DNA of 64,000 nt from an uncultured bacterium (GCA_905215505.1 CAJMPU010000005.1:60096-124095), one strand, 5' to 3'. Counted from the first letter of the stretch, positions 31,415-40,473 are shown. The notes: generated by a model from the sequence alone, not told the origin. Numbers and translations: made by a program.

Positions 31415-32575
31415 ATGAAAAACCGTACGGTTTTGCTTTATATGACGTTCGTTTTTCTGTCGAACTTTAGCACCATTTTGTATTTTCTGACGGTTTACCT
31501 TGAATTCGTCGGATTCTCGATGGTGGCGATTTCTAGCATGATGATTGCATATCAAGTGAGCAAGTTCATCCTTGAAGTTCCCACTGGCTATATTGCTGAT
31601 AGGTTTGGACGAAAGACAAGCGGTCTCGTTGGCGTCGTGGGAATGCTTGGATACTACGCCGCCCTGCTTCTCGTCCGTTCTCCCCTGCTTTTAATCGGTG
31701 CGTTCGCTCTCAAGGGTTTTGCCGTTGCGTGTGTGAGCGGATCCATCGAAGCGATTTACATTGACAGCGTCTCTCAGGACCAGCTCGTAAGACTTAATGT
31801 CGTTGAGCGATTTGTTTTCTATGCCTCTTATGCCATCTCCGCTTGCGTGGGCGGTTTCATTTCGTCCGTCGGTGCATATCTCATTGGTCTTTCGGCAGAT
31901 ATCATCGCAATGGTGTTGACGTTGGTTGTCGTTGTCTGCATTCCTGAAATGCGAAGAGGGGGCACTGCGGCGACACCTGAGCGTGGAATGAGCCCGAAGA
32001 TGATCGGTACCGCTATTGCGGGTAATGGCATTCTTCGTTCAGCGTTCATCATGGACTGTTCTCAGGCATTTGCTTTTGTCGCCCTGGAAGACTTTTTCTC
32101 ACTGCTGCTTGCGGGTCGCGGAATGAATGCCGTCGCTTCGGGTGTGACCATTGCGGTCCAGCTCCTTGCCTCGGCCTCCATGGGACTTATTGTGCCCTGT
32201 GCGATTGCTCATGTCGACAAGGGCCGCTTTGCGCGTATTTGCGGCATCGTGCGCCTTTTCCTGACAGCTTTGTTTTTGATTCCCCTTACTCCGGCTAATT
32301 TGCTGCCCGTGTTCTATGTGCTGCAGACGGTTGCGTACTCGTTATTTGCTCCAATTAAATACTCAATTTTTCAAAAGGCAGCCGATTCTTCGATGCGCTG
32401 TTCACTGATTTCGGTTCAAAGCCAGATGGTGGCGGTGGGTGCCGTTCTTTTCTATCTGCTCAACGCTGTGTTGAGTAGCGTTGCGGGCATTCGAGTCGTA
32501 TTGCTTGTCGCGCTCGGGATTTCTTCCCTTGTGTATATCCCCGCGCTATTTCGTCTTACACGCCAAAGGTCATGA
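31415..32575 (+). CDS. MFS transporter
   Basis: 386 residues with roughly 11-12 hydrophobic segments. The family loop motif appears after helix 2 as GYIADRFGRKTSGLVG. GGAGGGCGGAGC precedes the ATG at 31415. Codon use is more AT-ending than in neighbouring genes, and it follows the broken LysR gene, suggesting a regulator-exporter pair acquired together (inference). Substrate unknown; drug or metabolite efflux is the usual role for this layout. Confidence 0.82.
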   Translation: MKNRTVLLYMTFVFLSNFSTILYFLTVYLEFVGFSMVAISSMMIAYQVSKFILEVPTGYIADRFGRKTSGLVGVVGMLGYYAALLLVRSPLLLIGAFALKGFAVACVSGSIEAIYIDSVSQDQLVRLNVVERFVFYASYAISACVGGFISSVGAYLIGLSADIIAMVLTLVVVVCIPEMRRGGTAATPERGMSPKMIGTAIAGNGILRSAFIMDCSQAFAFVALEDFFSLLLAGRGMNAVASGVTIAVQLLASASMGLIVPCAIAHVDKGRFARICGIVRLFLTALFLIPLTPANLLPVFYVLQTVAYSLFAPIKYSIFQKAADSSMRCSLISVQSQMVAVGAVLFYLLNAVLSSVAGIRVVLLVALGISSLVYIPALFRLTRQRS

Positions 32576-32608
32576 GTATTTGGGCACCGATAACTTATAT
32601 ATCAACGC

Positions 32609-32642
32609 AATAAACCCGAGCGCGAGGGCGTTTGGGTTTATT
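32609..32642 (+). terminator. Terminator after the MFS gene
   Basis: AATAAACCC / GGGTTTATT with a GC-rich loop, followed by ATTG; weak T-tail. Confidence 0.45.
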
Positions 32643-32695
32643 ATTGAAGCGTATGTAACCTGGCGGCGCCACACCGCCTGTTAGTAGGGAGACAC

Positions 32696-33874
32696 ATGAA
32701 CGTTCTGGTCGTCAACGCAGGATCTTCGACCCTTAAGTATCAGGTCATCGATACCAAGTCCCACAAGGTGTCCGCAAAGGGCTCCTGCGAGCGCGTCTGC
32801 TTTACCGGCGGTACCTTCACCCACGCTGCCAACGGCTCCAAGAAGGTGACCGAGAACATCGAGTTCCCCGACCACAAGGTCGCCATCGAGGTCGTCCTGA
32901 AGGACCTCGAGGCCAACGGCGTCAAGATCGAGGGTATCGGCCACCGTATCGTTCAGGGCGGTTGGTACTTCGGTGATTCCTCCCTCGTCGACGAGGACGT
33001 CCTCGCCAAGATCCGCGAGGTCGCTCCGCTCGCCCCGCTGCACAATAACCCCGAGGCCAACGTTATCGAGTACTGCCTCGAGCAGTATCCCGACCTGCCC
33101 AACGTCACGGTCTATGACACCGCTTTCCACTTCAACATGCCCGAGGTTGCCAAGACTTACGCTCTGCCCAAGGATGTTTGCGACAAGCTGCACATCCGTA
33201 AGTACGGCGCCCACGGCACCAGCTACCGCTACATCTCCAAGAAGGTCGCCGAGATGACCAACGGCGGGGCCCGCAAGGTCGTCGTGTGCCATATCGGCTC
33301 CGGCGCTTCCCTGTGTGCTATCGAGGACGGCAAGTGCATGGACACCACCATGGGCTTGACGCCGCTCGACGGCGTCATGATGGGCACCCGCTGCGGCTCC
33401 ATCGACCCGGCTACCGTGTGCTACCTGCAGCGCGAGGGCGGCTACACCTTCGACGAGGTCGACGAGATGATGAACAAGAAGTCCGGTCTTTTGGCTGTGA
33501 CCGGCGGCAAGACCAACGACTGCCGCAACGTCGAGGAGCTCGCCGCCGCTGGTGACCCCGAGGCTCAGCTCGCCTTCGACATGTTTGTCTACAAGATTGC
33601 CGCCAAGGCGGCCGAGATGGCTACTTCTATGTGCGGTATGGACACCCTGGTCTTTACCGCCGGCATCGGCGAGCACGCTCCGGCCGTCCGCGCCGGCGTT
33701 GCCGACCGCTTGGCCTTTATGGGCGTCAAGATGGATCATGCCCGCAACGCCCTGCGTGGTGACGGAGCTTGGTGCCTGTCTGCCAAGGATTCCAAGGTCA
33801 AAATCTTTGTCATCCCCACGGACGAGGAGTTCATGATCGCTTCCGACGTCGAGCGCATCGTCAACGCCAAGTAA
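32696..33874 (+). CDS. ackA: Acetate kinase, copy 1
   Basis: Acetyl phosphate + ADP to acetate + ATP, the energy-yielding end of fermentation. 392 residues: MNVLVVNAGSSTLKYQVID, GHRIVQGGWYFG, VYDTAFHFNMPEVA, GTSYRYISKKV, HIGSGASLCAIEDGKCMDTTMGLTPLDGVMMGTRCGSIDPA, FTAGIGEHAPAVR. In the motif usually reading LGNG this copy has IGSG, and GTSHR is GTSYR, so it differs from copy 2 at conserved positions. GGGAG precedes the ATG. Confidence 0.93.
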   Translation: MNVLVVNAGSSTLKYQVIDTKSHKVSAKGSCERVCFTGGTFTHAANGSKKVTENIEFPDHKVAIEVVLKDLEANGVKIEGIGHRIVQGGWYFGDSSLVDEDVLAKIREVAPLAPLHNNPEANVIEYCLEQYPDLPNVTVYDTAFHFNMPEVAKTYALPKDVCDKLHIRKYGAHGTSYRYISKKVAEMTNGGARKVVVCHIGSGASLCAIEDGKCMDTTMGLTPLDGVMMGTRCGSIDPATVCYLQREGGYTFDEVDEMMNKKSGLLAVTGGKTNDCRNVEELAAAGDPEAQLAFDMFVYKIAAKAAEMATSMCGMDTLVFTAGIGEHAPAVRAGVADRLAFMGVKMDHARNALRGDGAWCLSAKDSKVKIFVIPTDEEFMIASDVERIVNAK

Positions 33875-33885
33875 TTACAAGAGGG

Positions 33886-33924
33886 GAGGGGCTGGACGGC
33901 AACATGCCGTTCGGCCCCTCTTTT
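33886..33924 (+). terminator. Terminator after ackA copy 1
   Basis: GAGGGGC..GACGGCA / TGCCGTTC.GGCCCCTC stem followed by TTTT. Confidence 0.8.
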
Positions 33925-33960
33925 GCGCTCGCTGGTCGATATATCTGATAGCTATTTATT

Positions 33961-33975
33961 AAGTTATGATAACTT
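33961..33975. promoter_or_regulatory. Palindrome upstream of ackA copy 2
   Basis: AAGTTAT-G-ATAACTT, perfect, in an AT-rich stretch 64 bases before the second ackA. A plausible repressor site; absent upstream of copy 1. Confidence 0.45.
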
Positions 33976-34038
33976 CTTATTAACATGCGGCCGCCTTAAG
34001 GGGCCTGTACCGACCGTATTGCATTGCAAAGGAGTCTC

Positions 34039-35217
34039 ATGAACGTACTTGTTGTCAACGCTGGTAGTTCAAGCCTTAAATATCAACTCTTGGATACCGA
34101 TACCCGCGAGGTTTTCGCCAAGGGCAACTGCGAGCGTATCGGCTCGGACATGGGCATCTTTGGTCACGCCGAGAACGGTGGCGCCAAGCAAACCGAGGAG
34201 GCCCCCTTCCCGGATCACCGTTCGGCTATCGCACGCGTGCTCGAAGAGCTCGAGAAGACCGACTTTGCGATCGATGGCATCGGCCACCGTATCGTTCAGG
34301 GTGGCTGGTACTTCGATGATTCCGCGGTCGTCGACGATGAGGTCATGGCTAAGATCCTCGAGGTGGCACCGCTTGCCCCGCTACACAACTACGGCGAGGC
34401 AGCGGCAATCGAGTATTGTCGCGAGAAGTATCCGGAGCTGCCCAACGTGGCTGTCTTCGACACCTCGTTCCACATGACCATGCCCGAGGTCGCCTACACC
34501 TACGCCCTGCCCAAGGACGTGTGCGACAAGTACCACGTTCGCAAGTACGGTGCCCACGGCACGAGCCACCGCTATGAGTGGATGATGGCCAAGGAGATCC
34601 TGGGCTCGCGCTGCCACCGTCTGCTTTCGTGCCATCTGGGCAACGGTGCTTCGCTCGCCGCCATCGAGGACGGCGTGTGCCGCGACACCACGATGGGCCT
34701 CACGCCGCTCGACGGCCTGATGATGGGCACCCGTTGTGGTTCCATTGACCCGGCCACCGTGTGCTACCTGCAGCGCGAGGGCGGCTACAGCTACCAGGAA
34801 GTCGATGACATGATGAACAAGCAGTCCGGTCTGCTTGCCATCTCGGGCATCTCCAACGATGCCCGCGACATCCGTACGCGCGCTTCCGAGGGTGACGAGC
34901 GCTGCCTGCTCGCCTTCGATATGTTCGCCTACAAGGCCATGCAGCAGGCCGGCTCCATGATTGCCTCCATGGCGGGCGTGGACACCATTACCTTTACCGC
35001 CGGCATTGGCGAGAACGACTGGTCGATCCGCAAGGCTTTCTGCGACTGCTTCGAGTGGCTGGGCGTGCGCATCGACAACAACAAGAACCGCGAGGCCGTG
35101 GGTAACGGCCCGCAGGTCATCAGCGCCGCCGGTTCCGCCGTCACGGTCATGGTCATCCCCACCGACGAGGAATACATGATCGCCCACGACGTCGAGCGTC
35201 TGACCGCGAATAACTAG
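34039..35217 (+). CDS. ackA: Acetate kinase, copy 2
   Basis: 392 residues, closely similar to the upstream copy (NVLVVNAGSSSLKYQLLDTDT, DTSFHMTMPEVAYTYALPKDVCDKYHVRKYGAHGTSHRYEWMM, HLGNGASLAAIEDGVCRDTTMGLTPLDGLMMGTRCGSIDPA). This copy carries the textbook GTSHRY and HLGNGAS motifs. It has its own terminator-separated promoter region and AAAGGAG ribosome site, so the pair can be expressed independently. It is convergent with pta. Confidence 0.93.
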   Translation: MNVLVVNAGSSSLKYQLLDTDTREVFAKGNCERIGSDMGIFGHAENGGAKQTEEAPFPDHRSAIARVLEELEKTDFAIDGIGHRIVQGGWYFDDSAVVDDEVMAKILEVAPLAPLHNYGEAAAIEYCREKYPELPNVAVFDTSFHMTMPEVAYTYALPKDVCDKYHVRKYGAHGTSHRYEWMMAKEILGSRCHRLLSCHLGNGASLAAIEDGVCRDTTMGLTPLDGLMMGTRCGSIDPATVCYLQREGGYSYQEVDDMMNKQSGLLAISGISNDARDIRTRASEGDERCLLAFDMFAYKAMQQAGSMIASMAGVDTITFTAGIGENDWSIRKAFCDCFEWLGVRIDNNKNREAVGNGPQVISAAGSAVTVMVIPTDEEYMIAHDVERLTANN

Positions 35218-35242
35218 TGCGTTCGCTTGCGATTGAACGAAA

Positions 35243-35275
35243 GGCCTCCTGAGCAGCAGCTCAGGAGGCCTTTTT
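35243..35275 (+). terminator. Terminator after ackA copy 2
   Basis: GGCCTCCTGAGC / GCTCAGGAGGCC, 4-base loop, five T. Confidence 0.88.
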
Positions 35276-35424
35276 GCTAGCAGGCGGAAATTCCAGTCCC
35301 AAAGTGATCATCACCAGTAACGCCTGCGCTCCCAGCAACGACACCCATCCATTCAGATCCTCAGCCCCAGCTCGTAGCCAAGCCGCCGTCCACTCCAGAT
35401 GCTCTGAATGCTTCGTAGCAGTAG

Positions 35425-35553
35425 AAGGCCGTACGGGCTAACCCCTGAAAACATTCCGCAGACCAGAAACGCCCCCGTTCGTAGCTCCGAAGGAGCAGAA
35501 CGGGGGCGTTTCATTGGTCGAGGACGTTTTCAGGGGTTAGCCCGTACGGCCTT
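35425..35553. repeat. 129-bp long palindromic element between ackA and pta
   Basis: Outer arms of 28 bases (35425-35452 and 35526-35553, AAGGCCGTACGGGCT... / ...AGCCCGTACGGCCTT) match perfectly as inverted repeats. Inside, a second inverted pair (GACCAGAAACGCCCCCGTTC region, 35461-35480, with 35498-35519) and a GCTCC-GAA-GGAGC tip continue the fold. The whole element could form one long hairpin. It lies between convergent genes; the remaining 35276-35424 shows nothing else recognisable. Confidence 0.75.
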
Positions 35554-35569
35554 CGGGCGAGTGCGTCCG

Positions 35570-36550
35570 CTACTCAGCCATCTGAGCCTGGACGGCGGTG
35601 ATGGCTACGACACCCACGATGTCGTCGGCAGAACAGCCGCGCGACAGGTCGTTGACCGGCTTGGCGATGCCCTGCAGAATGGGGCCGTAAGCGTCGGCGC
35701 CGGCGAAGCGCTGGACCAGCTTGTAGCCGATGTTGCCGGCCTCGAGGTCGGGGAACACGAGCACGTTGGCCTTACCGGCGACGGAGGAGCCGGGAGCCTT
35801 GAGCTGGGCGACGGTGGGGACGATAGCAGCATCGAGCTGCAGGTCGCCGTCGATGGCGAGCTCGGGTGCCTTCTCCTTGCAGAACTTCACGGCCTCCTGG
35901 ACCTTCTTGGCGACCTCGCCACCGGCGGAGCCCATGGTGGAGTAGGAGAGCATGGCCACGTGCGGCTCAACATTGCCCATAAAGGTGGACCAGGAGTGGG
36001 CCGAGGCGATGGCGATCTCGGAGAGCTCGTCAGAGGACGGGTTGATGTTGAGGCCGCAGTCGGCGAAGATCAGCGTACCGTCGGTGCCGAATTGCGGGGT
36101 GTCGGTGCACATCACGAAGAAGGCCGAGACCAGCTTGGTGCCCGGGGCAGTCTTGAGGATCTGCAGCGCGGGGCGCAGGGTGTCGGCGGTGGAGTGGCAG
36201 GCACCGGAGACCAGGCCGTCGGCATCGCCCATCTTGACCATCATGGTGCCAAAGTAGGTGGCGTCCATCACCTGGGCACGAGCCTGCTCGATGGTAACGC
36301 CCTTCTTGGCGCGGAGCTCGGCAAACTTCTGTGCGTACTCCTCGTGCTTCTCGGCATTGCGCGGGTCGATGACGGTGGCGCCGGGAACGTTGATCTCGTT
36401 GGGATCGCCCAGGATGACGATGTTGGCCAGGCCTTCTTCGATGATCTTGTTTGCCGCGACGATGGTACGCGGATCCTCGCCCTCGGGCAGGACGATCGTC
36501 TTAAGGTCGGCCTTGGCGGCAGACTTCATACGGTTCAGGAAATCGCTCAT
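35570..36550 (-). CDS. pta: Phosphate acetyltransferase
   Basis: Acetyl-CoA + phosphate to acetyl phosphate, feeding acetate kinase. 326 residues, the short Pta form without a DRTGG domain: LKTIVLPEGEDPRTIVAANKI at the N-terminus, VSGACHSTADTLRPALQILKT, FADCGLNINPSSDELSEIAI, SYSTMGSAGGEVA and NVLVFPDLEAGNIGYKLVQRFAGADAYGPILQG. AAGGAG precedes the ATG. Rather than forming an operon with ackA it faces the two ackA genes. Confidence 0.94.
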   Translation of the reverse strand: MSDFLNRMKSAAKADLKTIVLPEGEDPRTIVAANKIIEEGLANIVILGDPNEINVPGATVIDPRNAEKHEEYAQKFAELRAKKGVTIEQARAQVMDATYFGTMMVKMGDADGLVSGACHSTADTLRPALQILKTAPGTKLVSAFFVMCTDTPQFGTDGTLIFADCGLNINPSSDELSEIAIASAHSWSTFMGNVEPHVAMLSYSTMGSAGGEVAKKVQEAVKFCKEKAPELAIDGDLQLDAAIVPTVAQLKAPGSSVAGKANVLVFPDLEAGNIGYKLVQRFAGADAYGPILQGIAKPVNDLSRGCSADDIVGVVAITAVQAQMAE

Positions 36551-36605
36551 GATACTCCTTACAAGCGTTTCGCTAAGCTCCAGGCGCCCGGCTGTTCACG
36601 AATAA

Positions 36606-36627
36606 ACCCGCTGCTAGCGGGTTTACC
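36606..36627 (-). promoter_or_regulatory. Hairpin in the pta leader
   Basis: AAACCCGC / GCGGGTTT with a short loop, about 60 bases upstream of the pta start; on the minus strand it is followed by ATTC, so it is not a strong terminator. Confidence 0.35.
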
Positions 36628-36697
36628 TTTCAATAATGTACGCCGCGGTGCTTGAGCTTTCCTTGTGTGGCAAGCTCATTATAGGACGCATTAGCGC

Positions 36698-36703
36698 TAT
36701 AAT
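36698..36703 (+). promoter_or_regulatory. -10 box upstream of glf
   Basis: Perfect TATAAT, 80 bases before the glf ATG; the -35 region (CTCATT area) is weak. Confidence 0.45.
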
Positions 36704-36782
36704 CGCTCTGATAAATATGTCTCGACGTATGTTCGAGAAAAAGCCCAGTTAAAAAGCGCGTGGCTTTTGACAAGGAGTATCG

Positions 36783-37985
36783 ATGCAGATTACCTCAGGC
36801 CTGCCTGAAGGCTTTAATGCCGGTGCGTACGACATGATCGTTGTCGGCGCCGGTTATGCCGGTGCCGTTTGCGCCCGCCGTCTTGCCGAAACTATCGGCT
36901 ATCGTGTTGCCGTTTTGGAACGTCGCGGCCACATCGCGGGTAATGCCTACGACTGCACTGACGAGGCCGGAATCCTGGTCCACGAGTACGGTCCGCACAT
37001 CTATCACACTTTTAATGAGCGCGTCCATAACTTCCTGTCGCGCTTTACCAAGTGGACGGACTACCAGCACAAGGTGCTCGCCAACATCAACGGCACCCTC
37101 ATGCCCGTACCCTTTAACCATGCGAGCCTCAAGCTCGCCTTTGGCGATGAGCGCGGCGAGGAGCTGTATCAGAAGCTCGTGGAGACCTTTGGCAAGGACG
37201 TCAAGGTGCCCATTATGGAGCTGCGCAAGAAGAACGACCCGGATCTTGCCGAGGTCGCCGATTATGTCTATGAGAACGTCTTTTTGCATTACACCATGAA
37301 GCAGTGGGGCCAGACGCCCGACCAGATCGACCCCTCGATCACCGGCCGCGTTCCCGTCTTTGTGGGCGATGACGATCGCTACTTCCCGCAGGCTCCTTTC
37401 CAGGGCATGCCGCAGGACGGCTATACCGCGCTGTTCGAGCATATGCTCGATCACGATCTGATCGACGTATTCTGTGACGTAGACGCCCGTGACCTCTTTG
37501 AAATCGACGAGACCACCGTCAAGATCGACGGCAAGGTCTACGGCGGCGAGATCGTCTATACCGGTCCGCTCGATGAGCTGTTCAACCTCGACCTGGGCGC
37601 GCTGCCGTACCGCACGCTCGACATGAAGTTCGAGACGCTCGATATGGATCAGTTCCAGCCCGTGGGCACCGTCAACTACACCACGAGCGAGGACTACACC
37701 CGCATTACCGAGTTCAAGAACATGACTGGTCAGGTCCTGCCCGGCAAGACCACCATCATGAAGGAGTACTCCAAGGCCTATACGCCCGGCTCGGGCGAGA
37801 CGCCGTATTACGCCATTCTTGAGCCCGAGAACCGTGAGCTCTATGAGCGCTATCTTGAGCGCGTCCAGAACCTGACAAACTTCCACCCGGTGGGTCGTCT
37901 GGCCGAGTATCGTTACTACGATATGGATGCCGTGACCAATTCCGCCCTCGATCTTTCGGATGAGATTATCGCCTGCCATGCATAA
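36783..37985 (+). CDS. glf: UDP-galactopyranose mutase
   Basis: Converts UDP-galactopyranose to UDP-galactofuranose for surface glycans. 400 residues: FAD-binding Rossmann motif IVVGAGYAGAVCARRLAE, RRGHIAGNAYDCTDEAGILVHEYGPHIYHT, the KQWGQTPDQIDPSITGRVPVF block with active-site residues, and EYRYYDMDAVTNSALDLSD near the end. AAGGAG precedes the ATG. It overlaps the following glycosyltransferase by eight bases, so the two are translated together. Confidence 0.94.
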   Translation: MQITSGLPEGFNAGAYDMIVVGAGYAGAVCARRLAETIGYRVAVLERRGHIAGNAYDCTDEAGILVHEYGPHIYHTFNERVHNFLSRFTKWTDYQHKVLANINGTLMPVPFNHASLKLAFGDERGEELYQKLVETFGKDVKVPIMELRKKNDPDLAEVADYVYENVFLHYTMKQWGQTPDQIDPSITGRVPVFVGDDDRYFPQAPFQGMPQDGYTALFEHMLDHDLIDVFCDVDARDLFEIDETTVKIDGKVYGGEIVYTGPLDELFNLDLGALPYRTLDMKFETLDMDQFQPVGTVNYTTSEDYTRITEFKNMTGQVLPGKTTIMKEYSKAYTPGSGETPYYAILEPENRELYERYLERVQNLTNFHPVGRLAEYRYYDMDAVTNSALDLSDEIIACHA

Positions 37986-39009
37986 AGTCATAACATTCGG
38001 TATTCCCTCGTATAACGCCGCCAAGGACATGGACCATTGCATCACCTCCATCTTGGAGGGGAGCAATTACGCCACCGATATCGAGATTATCGTGGTGGAC
38101 GACGGCTCCAAGGACGAGACGGCCGCCAAGGCCGACGAGTGGGAGGCCCGTTATCCTGGAATCATCCGCGCGGTGCACCAGGAGAATGGCGGCCACGGTA
38201 TTGCCGTCCTTTCGGGTCTGCGCGAGGCGCAGGGCACCTACTACAAGGTCGTCGACTCGGACGACTGGCTTGACGGCGCTGCCCTTTCGACCATGCTGTC
38301 GATTCTGCGTGGCTTTGAGGAGCGCGACCAGCGCGTCGACCTGTTTATCTCGAACTACGTGTACGAGAAGGTTTACGAGGGCACGCATACCGCTATTGGC
38401 TACAAGTTTGCCCTGCCGCGCAAAAAGATTTTCTCTTGGGACCAGATCGGACACTTCCGTCCCGATCAGAACCTGCTTATGCACAGCCTGTGCTATCGCA
38501 CCGACGTACTGCGCGAGTCCAATCTGCCTATGCCGGCACACACGTTCTACGTGGATAATATCTACGCATACGTGCCGCTGCCGCGCTGCAAGACCATGTA
38601 CTACGCCGACATCGACCTCTATCGCTACTTTATCGGTCGCGAGGGCCAGAGCGTCAACGAGGCTACGATGGTCAAGCGCCTGGGCCAGCAGTTCCGCGTA
38701 ACGCGCATTATGATGGAATCGTTCCACCTGTACCAGGACGTTGAGTCCTCGCGTCTGCGTTCGTACATGATGGGCTACTTCACCATGATGATGGCGATTT
38801 GCTCGGTGCTCACCAAGCTTTCCGAGGAAGATTGTGCCGATGAGCGCCTGAAGACGCTGTGGAAGGACCTGAAGGAGTACGACGAGCGCATGTATCGTCG
38901 CGCTCGCTACGGCGTGGTCGGATTCTTTACCAACCTGCATGGACGGGCCGGAGACAAAACCACACTCGGCCTATACCATCTTGCCTCAAAGATCTTCAAA
39001 TTCAACTAG
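37978..39009 (+). CDS. Family 2 glycosyltransferase
   Basis: 343 residues, GT-A fold: VITFGIPSYNAAKDMDHCITSIL, IEIIVVDDGSKDETAAKADEW, and the metal-binding DSDDWLDGAAL. The rest (FISNYVYEKVYEGTHTAIGYKF, FYVDNIYAYVPLPRC) resembles wall- or capsule-polysaccharide transferases. No membrane helix is evident. ATG 37978 lies inside the end of glf (shared ATGCATAA). Pairing with glf suggests a galactofuranose-containing glycan, but the donor sugar is not proven. Confidence 0.88.
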   Translation: MHKVITFGIPSYNAAKDMDHCITSILEGSNYATDIEIIVVDDGSKDETAAKADEWEARYPGIIRAVHQENGGHGIAVLSGLREAQGTYYKVVDSDDWLDGAALSTMLSILRGFEERDQRVDLFISNYVYEKVYEGTHTAIGYKFALPRKKIFSWDQIGHFRPDQNLLMHSLCYRTDVLRESNLPMPAHTFYVDNIYAYVPLPRCKTMYYADIDLYRYFIGREGQSVNEATMVKRLGQQFRVTRIMMESFHLYQDVESSRLRSYMMGYFTMMMAICSVLTKLSEEDCADERLKTLWKDLKEYDERMYRRARYGVVGFFTNLHGRAGDKTTLGLYHLASKIFKFN

Positions 39010-39031
39010 CACAGAAACGCTCGGGTAACGG

Positions 39032-39140
39032 GGACCCCTGGTCCTTAACTTGCTACTTCGGACAGTCCTGCGCAAGACGGAGGCGCCACTGGCGCCTCCT
39101 TTGCGTGCGGAACTCGTATCAAGTTAAGGACCAGGGGTCC
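39032..39140. repeat. Inverted repeat with a terminator inside
   Basis: 21-base arms (39032-39052 and 39120-39140; GGACCCCTGGTCC... / ...GGACCAGGGGTCC) enclose a terminator-like hairpin AGGCGCC-ACT-GGCGCCT (about 39081-39097). Located just after the glycosyltransferase gene. Belongs in style to the GGGGAC dyads. Confidence 0.65.
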
Positions 39141-39235
39141 TCTGCTACGTCTTGCTTTATGTCAGACGGCTGAATTTGAAGATCTTGGACGCGCGGTACA
39201 CAGGGGCCTGGGCTGAAAGGGGTCTAGTTGAGTAG

Positions 39236-39357
39236 GTTGCCCGGTGGGCTTGGTTATGTTTGTCGCGAGTTCCGCACGAGCCGAAGAGCACTTAATGTGC
39301 TCTTCGTGCGAGCCAGGACTGTAGAGCAGCAAACATAACCAAGCCCCACCGGGCAAC
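39236..39357. repeat. 122-bp long palindromic element before the P1 peptidase stop
   Basis: Arms 39236-39261 and 39331-39357 (GTTGCCCGGTGGGCTTGG... / ...CCAAGCCCCACCGGGCAAC) are complementary over 26 bases with one bulged C. Inside is a second hairpin GAAGAGCAC-TTAAT-GTGCTCTTC, extended by GCACGA/TCGTGC. Lies between convergent genes; nothing else is seen in 39141-39235. Confidence 0.75.
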
Positions 39358-39370
39358 CGGTCAGGTTAGG

Positions 39371-40372
39371 CTACTTTGCGGCGCCGGGGATGCCGTGGGA
39401 GGTTTTGGCGTTTTTGGCTCCGTTTACGATGGCGGTCTGTAGGGCCCTTACGGCGAGCATGCCCAGTAGGTCTAGGGGAACGGTGGCGCTTGTCTGAGCG
39501 TCTAGCTTGCCGCTGGCGAGGGTGTAGATGGTGTCGCCGTCGTTCGTGGTGTGCGTGGGACGGATGGCGTGTGCATAGGCGTCTGCGGCCATCTGGGAGA
39601 CCTTGGTGGCCTGAGCCTTGGTGAGCTCAACGTTGGTGACGATGCAGCTGATGGTGGTGTTGGTGCGGTCGAGCGGCATTTGCATGGAGCCGGCGGCGGC
39701 AAAGGCTGCGAGCTCCATGTCGACGATCTGGTCGCTATCTGCTGCGGCGCGCATACCAGCGACCCATTCGCCGGTGAAGGGGTCGACGACATTGCCGCAG
39801 GCGTTGACCGAGACCACGGCACCCACCTTAACAGGGCCGAGTGCCACGGCGGCAGCGCCCAGGCCGGCCTTCATGCAGGTGGCGGGGCCCATGAGCTTGC
39901 CCACGGTGGCACCGGTGCCGGCACCTACATTGCCCTGCTCGAGCGTGGTGGGGGTGTTGTCGAGCGCCTCGCGCACGGCGGAGATGCCAGCCTCAATGTC
40001 GGGGCGTACGGCGGGGTCGCCAAAGGCGAGGTCGAAGATGCAGCTGGAGCACACGATGGGCACCTGCGTGGGGCCGACGGGAAGGCCGATGCCGCGGCTC
40101 TCGAGCTCGCGGGCGACGCCGCTTGCGGCCTCCAGGCCAAAGGCCGATCCACCCGAAAGGCAGACGGCGTGGACCTTGTCCACAGTGTTCTCGGGACGCA
40201 GTAGGTCGGTCTCGCGCGATGCCGGGGCACCGCCGCGAACGTCAACACCGCCGGTGGCGCCCTCGGTTGCCACGATTACGGTGCAACCGGTGCCGGCCTC
40301 CTCGTCCGTGTAGTTGCCAAAGCAAAAGCCATCGACATCGCAAACGTCAATGGCCTCAAGCAGTGTATCCAT
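39371..40372 (-). CDS. P1 family (DmpA/S58-like) peptidase
   Basis: 333 residues. Diagnostic segments: GFCFGNYTDEEAGTGCTVIVATEGATGGVDVRGGAPASRETDLLRP at the N-terminus, VHAVCLSGGSAFGLEAASGVARELESRGIG, the GNVGAGTGATVGKL block (about 147-160), and VNACGNVVDPFTGEWVAG. Family members process themselves into two chains and act as beta-aminopeptidases or amide hydrolases; physiological substrates are mostly unknown. AGGAG precedes the ATG. Separated from the downstream Maf gene by a GGCGCTGGG / CCCAGCGCC hairpin at about 40443-40465. Confidence 0.85.
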   Translation of the reverse strand: MDTLLEAIDVCDVDGFCFGNYTDEEAGTGCTVIVATEGATGGVDVRGGAPASRETDLLRPENTVDKVHAVCLSGGSAFGLEAASGVARELESRGIGLPVGPTQVPIVCSSCIFDLAFGDPAVRPDIEAGISAVREALDNTPTTLEQGNVGAGTGATVGKLMGPATCMKAGLGAAAVALGPVKVGAVVSVNACGNVVDPFTGEWVAGMRAAADSDQIVDMELAAFAAAGSMQMPLDRTNTTISCIVTNVELTKAQATKVSQMAADAYAHAIRPTHTTNDGDTIYTLASGKLDAQTSATVPLDLLGMLAVRALQTAIVNGAKNAKTSHGIPGAAK

Positions 40373-40473
40373 GTTTTACTCCTATCGGTTTTCCGCCGGG
40401 CCTTATGCCCGGTCGGGATCCGTACGGTACGCCGAAATTGTAGGCGCTGGGGGATACCCAGCGCCAGATGCAA

